A stretch of 64,000 bases of DNA. It comes from JBEKIK01 sp963845975 (GTDB lineage Bacteria; Planctomycetota; Planctomycetia; Pirellulales; Thermoguttaceae). Below, in pieces: positions 60,643 through 64,000 of the stretch. Below the pieces are notes generated by a model that was not told the origin of the DNA, ran no database searches, and was given only the letters and a program-made list of their open reading frames with translations. Positions within the stretch are counted from its first letter, which is position 1, and each line of letters opens with the position of its first letter. The position numbers were made by a program, and so were the translations under genes. Location: contig CAWJUD010000001.1 of assembly GCA_963845975.1 (NCBI GenBank), positions 744,001 through 808,000 of the forward strand. Direction: 5' to 3'.

Positions 60643-61017
60643 CTAATATTTACAATTATCAACGAGCCCGAAATTATTTTGGCTAATTTCCTTAACTCCT
60701 TGGTACATAATCGCTTGCGTGATTAACTGAGTGTCGCGAAGAAAAACCGCCACGTCGGGACAACGGAAATTTTTTGTCCACTCTCCGGTGGTTCCTGCAA
60801 GATTTACACCGGCACGGACATCCGCGAGTCCCTGCCAGTCCAGCAACCCCTCGAGAATCGCATAGAATTTGCCCGCCAGATTCTGATGTTCATCGTTTGG
60901 CAATGGCGCCATCATATATATTCCCTCCCAGACTTCGTCGAATTTATCCGCGCCCCATGCCCGGCGCTGTTCGAGCAAACGTTCTGCCATCTGCGGATCA
61001 AGAATCATCGCGGCCAT
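60643..61017 (-). pseudogene. N-terminal half of a Uma2-family nuclease gene
   Basis: From ATG 61017 the frame reads a normal Uma2 start: DKFDEVWEGIYMMAPLPNDE, HQNLAGKFYAILEGLL, ADVRAGVNLAG and NFRCPDVAVFLRDT. After about 60730 it loses all resemblance and ends in LVDNCKY. The natural continuation (WRGPADFLIEIT) is at 58333-58656. Together the halves make one normal-length Uma2 protein. Confidence 0.83.
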
Positions 61018-61097
61018 GAAAGTCGCCTCGTGTAACAACCTGGGACCCTGCTCATCTATTATTACCCAAAATGGGTGGAAAAACAAGCCGAAAAACA

Positions 61098-61246
61098 ATT
61101 GGGGCGGCAGTTCAACCGACGCCCCGACAAATTTTTCAACTGCGGCCCCAATAAATCCGCTTAGCGGCTGTCCAATAATAACTTTGGAGTTTGGAAGGCA
61201 AACCGCCCTCACCCCCGGCCCCTCTCCCGCAAGCGGGAGAGGGGAG
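61098..61246. repeat. family G and family B hairpins
   Basis: GGGGCGGCAGTTCAACCGACGCCCC (split by its loop) lies at 61098-61128. CCCTCACCCCCGGCCCCTCT and the perfect CTCTCCCGCAAGCGGGAGAG hairpin with a CAAG loop lie at 61206-61246. Confidence 0.8.
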
Positions 61247-61274
61247 TAATACTTTGACAGTCGCTTATTTCAAC

Positions 61275-62501
61275 TTATTCAACCGTCCACAGCGTCAGGG
61301 AGTCTTTGTCTTTTATGAAGATCCGCTTTCCGGCGATTACGGGGTGGGCATAAATCGGCGTGTCGGAAACATTGTACCGGGCCAACTCCTCGTATTGTTT
61401 GTCGCTGGGATTGTAAACGATCAATCCGTTTTTTTCGGTAAGCGCGATGATCACCGAGCCGGCGTCGAGGATGGATCCGAATTGGCTGAGCTTGTCTTTG
61501 GCGGTCCATGCCTCCTGGCCGGTTTGGGCGCTGAGGCAGAACAAACTAGTGCGTTCGGAAAGGCCGTATAGCAGGCCGTCTTTGAGCACGGGCGTATTGA
61601 ATATCGTGGCAATCGGCGAACTCCAAAGTTCTTTGACGGTGAAGCCGTCGCCTTGTTTTTCGATCCTTACGGCCTTGGCGCCGCGTCCCGCTCCGGTGTA
61701 GAACATGGTTTGGCCCTCGACGATCGGGCTGGGTGCGTTAAAAGATCGTCCTTTGGGCACGAAGGGTATTTCCCACAAGAGTTTTCCGTCGGCCGTTGCC
61801 ACGCCGACTATTCGCTGTTCGGTAAGGGTGACGATCTGTTTCGCGCCTTCGACGGTCATCAAGACGGGCGAGGCAAAGCCCGGACAATCGCCCGGGCCCC
61901 ATTTCCACTTTTCCTTGCCGGTGGACAGGTCGAGAGCAAGAATGACCCCCGTGTCTTTTTTGCCTAGCTGTGCGATGCACATTCCATCGACAACGATGGG
62001 CGACATCGAGGAGTAGAACGGTGAATCGGTCGTGCCGTAATCCTCATTGCGCCAAAGCGGTTTGCCGGTGGCGGCGTCGAGGCAGAATAGTACACAACCC
62101 ACGCCCAGTGTAATGACTTTTCCATCGGCGACCGTGGGCGAACTCCTGGGGCCGGGATGAGCGGAGGGCGGACCGGTAACGGCTATGGCTGGATATTTGA
62201 TTTGCCAAATTTCCTTGCCGTCGGCCGCGTTAAGGCACATGGCCACCTCGTCGTCTCCCTGTCGTGTGAAGACATAGAGCCGGTCGCCCGCCAGGGCCGG
62301 GGTTGCGTCGCCCAGGCCCACGGTGGTTTTCCACTTTTGGGCAAGTTCCTTGGGCCAGGCGGCCGGGGCGGCAAATCCGCTTACTTTTCCATCCCGATTC
62401 GGGCCTCGCCACTGAGGCCAATCCTGAGCACAAGCGCAGGCGGCGCCGATAAGAAGCACACAGCCTGCGATTACACCGATCGATCGATTTGTGTTTGACA
62501 T
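61275..62501 (-). CDS. PQQ-like beta-propeller exported protein
   Basis: 408 residues from ATG 62501. A signal peptide (IGVIAGCVLLIGAACACA) is followed by DWPQWRGPNRDG, the hallmark start of planctomycete PQQ-like propellers, and seven to eight blades (YVFTRQGDDEVAMCLNAADG, LFCLDAATGKPLW, ILALDLSTGKEKW, LFCLSAQTGQEAW). No dehydrogenase active-site Asp/Glu pair was recognised, so this is probably a scaffold or binding protein. A paralogue lies upstream on the same strand. Confidence 0.87.
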   Translation of the reverse strand: MSNTNRSIGVIAGCVLLIGAACACAQDWPQWRGPNRDGKVSGFAAPAAWPKELAQKWKTTVGLGDATPALAGDRLYVFTRQGDDEVAMCLNAADGKEIWQIKYPAIAVTGPPSAHPGPRSSPTVADGKVITLGVGCVLFCLDAATGKPLWRNEDYGTTDSPFYSSMSPIVVDGMCIAQLGKKDTGVILALDLSTGKEKWKWGPGDCPGFASPVLMTVEGAKQIVTLTEQRIVGVATADGKLLWEIPFVPKGRSFNAPSPIVEGQTMFYTGAGRGAKAVRIEKQGDGFTVKELWSSPIATIFNTPVLKDGLLYGLSERTSLFCLSAQTGQEAWTAKDKLSQFGSILDAGSVIIALTEKNGLIVYNPSDKQYEELARYNVSDTPIYAHPVIAGKRIFIKDKDSLTLWTVE

Positions 62502-62539
62502 AGCAGGTCCAATCCTTTCGTGCAAAATAATCATGGAAG

Positions 62540-62639
62540 ACACTCCCGGAGCAAGTTCCGGGGCTAAACAAAGAATACATTATAAACTATCTGCCCACTG
62601 TCCACTGCTCACTGTCCACCGTCCACTCACTCTCCACTA
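62540..62639. repeat. family I hairpin and 7-base-period array
   Basis: CTCCCGGAGCAAGTTCCGGG (62540-62572) and CTGCCCA CTGTCCA CTGCTCA CTGTCCA CCGTCCA CTCACTC TCCACTA (62591-62639). The final CTA is the TAG stop of the upstream propeller gene. Confidence 0.83.
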
Positions 62640-63887
62640 TTTTTTCTCCCGCACGTCGTAACAAAGCAGCACGTCTTGGTCGCGGACGTAAAGCATGCCG
62701 TTGGCGATGACCAGGTAGGGCCAACTGTTCAATTCGCTGCGATCGGGTTGATCGAAGCGGCCCTTGAGTTTGAAGCCACGCGGCGTGGCTTGGACCAGGC
62801 TGATCGGGCCGTTCTCGTCGCGGCAGTAGAGCATGCCGTCGGCATACAACACCGAGCACTTGCCCGCGGTTTTATCGGACCATTTGACTTCGCCGGTATT
62901 AAAGTCCAGGCAGGTGAGATCTTTGGGATTATTGCAGCCGTAGATCATGCCGTCGATCAGTACCATGCCGCCGTGATGGTTTTGCATTTTTTTTGTGAAG
63001 AAGACTTGTTTTACTTCGAACCTGTCGCCGACGAGTTTCACATCGACCCGCCCGCCGCCGCATCCGTAAGCGGTGGAGGCGAATACCGAACGGCCCGAGA
63101 CGATGCACTCGGCGCAATTGGACTTGTTGCTTGCCGGAGCATCGTAGCGCCAAAGGAACTTGCCGTCTTTCGCCCGCACGGAAATAACGCCCTTCTGGGT
63201 CAGATTGATGTACTGATCCACGTCGTCAATGGTAGCCTTAATAATCGAGGAATACGCCGCTTTATCGCCCACGGCCGCGCCCCATACTTGTTTGCCATTG
63301 GTCTTATCCAATGCCACGATGGTATTATTCTCTCCGCCGGGGGTGCAGATCACCCAGGGACCGTCGACCAGCGGCGATTCGGCATAGCTCCACATGGGCA
63401 AGATGCCGCCAAAATCCCGGACAAAATCCCTCTGCCAAACGACACGCCCGTCTTTAACATCCATGCACGCTATATCGCCGCCGATGCCGGTAGCGTACAG
63501 ACGGTCGCCGTCGATGGCGGGCGCGGGCCGCGAGCCGGGACGGTTTGCCGGCTCATTGCGGATCGGGCCGAAATCGGCCTGCCAAATCAACTTGCCTTGT
63601 TTACCAACGTCCAGGGCCGTGACCCACTGTTTGCCGTCTTTGTGCCCCTGGGTGTAAAGAACATTGCCCACGACCGATACGGTGCTGAAACCCTGGCCCA
63701 ATCCGGTGACCTTCCAAACCAGCGGCGGGCCGTCTTTCGGCCATTCTTTCAGTAAACTGGTTTCGCGGCAGATGGCTTCGCGCCGAGGCCCCAAGAAGCC
63801 GGGCCAATCCTCGGCAAAAACCCAGCCCGCGCTAATCATAATCCCATAACCTACAATCGCACCGATCAATCGAGTTGCATATCTCAT
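62637..63887 (-). CDS. PQQ-like beta-propeller exported protein (paralogue)
   Basis: 416 residues. A signal peptide (LIGAIVGYGIMISAGWVFA) is followed by DWPGFLGPRREA, then propeller blades (YTQGHKDGKQWVTALDVG, YATGIGGDIACMDVKDGRVV, TIVALDKTNGKQVWG, LTCLDFNTGEVKWS). It is similar in plan to the next gene downstream, probably a tandem duplication. A Cys-bearing loop (KSNCAECIVSG, YGCGGG) may form disulphides outside the cell. Confidence 0.87.
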   Translation of the reverse strand: MRYATRLIGAIVGYGIMISAGWVFAEDWPGFLGPRREAICRETSLLKEWPKDGPPLVWKVTGLGQGFSTVSVVGNVLYTQGHKDGKQWVTALDVGKQGKLIWQADFGPIRNEPANRPGSRPAPAIDGDRLYATGIGGDIACMDVKDGRVVWQRDFVRDFGGILPMWSYAESPLVDGPWVICTPGGENNTIVALDKTNGKQVWGAAVGDKAAYSSIIKATIDDVDQYINLTQKGVISVRAKDGKFLWRYDAPASNKSNCAECIVSGRSVFASTAYGCGGGRVDVKLVGDRFEVKQVFFTKKMQNHHGGMVLIDGMIYGCNNPKDLTCLDFNTGEVKWSDKTAGKCSVLYADGMLYCRDENGPISLVQATPRGFKLKGRFDQPDRSELNSWPYLVIANGMLYVRDQDVLLCYDVREKK

Positions 63888-63917
63888 GGCTGCTTGGAAT
63901 TAAAATTAGTTTTTTAA

Positions 63918-64000
63918 ACATGCCCACGCAAGTGTGGGCATGGCACCGGGCGCCCGGCATGACACCTGGAATATACTCCCGGAGCAAGCTCCGGGGCTAA
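63918..64000. repeat. family C and family I hairpins at the window edge
   Basis: ATGCCCACGCAAGTGTGGGC followed by ATGGCACC (63918-63947), and CTCCCGGAGCAAGCTCCGGG followed by GCTAA at the edge. Both have CAAG loops. Confidence 0.8.

Noticed and set aside
1..64000. tRNA or rRNA genes
   Set aside because: I looked for cloverleaf-like GGTTCGAATCC arms and conserved rRNA stretches in the intergenic spaces and recognised none; a covariance-model scan would settle it.

Overview
The window most likely comes from a planctomycete (Planctomycetota), probably a Pirellulales/Thermoguttaceae-like lineage, although no rRNA or tRNA gene is visible to confirm this. The evidence is: two planctomycete-specific domains (TIGR03067 twice in the large kinase, TIGR03009 at 41614-42685); an ECF sigma factor beside a zinc-finger Ser/Thr kinase; PEP-CTERM anchored repeat proteins; a giant SdrD-type surface protein whose N-terminus carries the EQMEQRQLLS-type motif; paired PQQ-like propellers; and flotillin FloA with two NfeD-type proteins. 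The DNA is GC-rich, except for one strikingly AT-rich gene at 26105-27688.

Layout. 1-3600: a gene tail, KDPG aldolase, a Wzz-like coiled-coil membrane protein and a Tat-exported Fe superoxide dismutase. 3900-9640: a minus-strand AmmeMemoRadiSam cluster, made of a Memo-AMMECR1 lipoprotein, an aminopropyltransferase-like multi-pass membrane protein, a small His-bearing membrane protein and a radical SAM enzyme with a Tat-like N-terminus. 9700-15900: transporters (OFA-type MFS, EamA, CDF, sodium:solute symporter). 16400-22700: aroA, a zinc-ribbon protein, a cyclophilin lipoprotein and an ABC exporter with its upstream partner. 22850-26080: glycerol catabolism (glpK, glpD). 26100-32700: minus-strand run NfeD, FloA, a single-pass protein, DUF2760, an Hsp70-like protein and the AT-rich DUF4365 gene. 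33070-38875: sigma factor plus a very large kinase with polysaccharide-export-like, TIGR03067 and propeller modules. 39000-46200: NfeD protease, TIGR03009 protein, YjbQ, a VapBC-like pair, a 2-hydroxyacid dehydrogenase and an AbiEii-like nucleotidyltransferase pair. 46400-52400: surface/exported repeat proteins (SdrD/FG-GAP, WD40, HAF). 52400-56740: protoporphyrinogen oxidase, RNase Z-like hydrolase, ScpA and a HIT protein. 56750-64000: a toxin-antitoxin island, a split Uma2 gene, a GloVer-repeat PEP-CTERM protein and two PQQ-like propellers.

Two genome-wide themes stand out. First, intergenic DNA is crowded with short palindromic repeats of many families. At least four copies lie in frame inside protein-coding genes (radical SAM, GlpD, kinase, protoporphyrinogen oxidase). 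Second, many intergenic spaces hold degenerate arrays of different sequence but the same 7-base period, and several of these supply the stop codon of the neighbouring gene. In addition, eight otherwise well-preserved genes each need a one- or two-base frame correction, which points to assembly indels or recent decay. The most system-like material is the AmmeMemoRadiSam cluster, the kinase mega-protein, the island that duplicates the HIT gene 3' end, and the Uma2 gene split by a 2 kb insertion.
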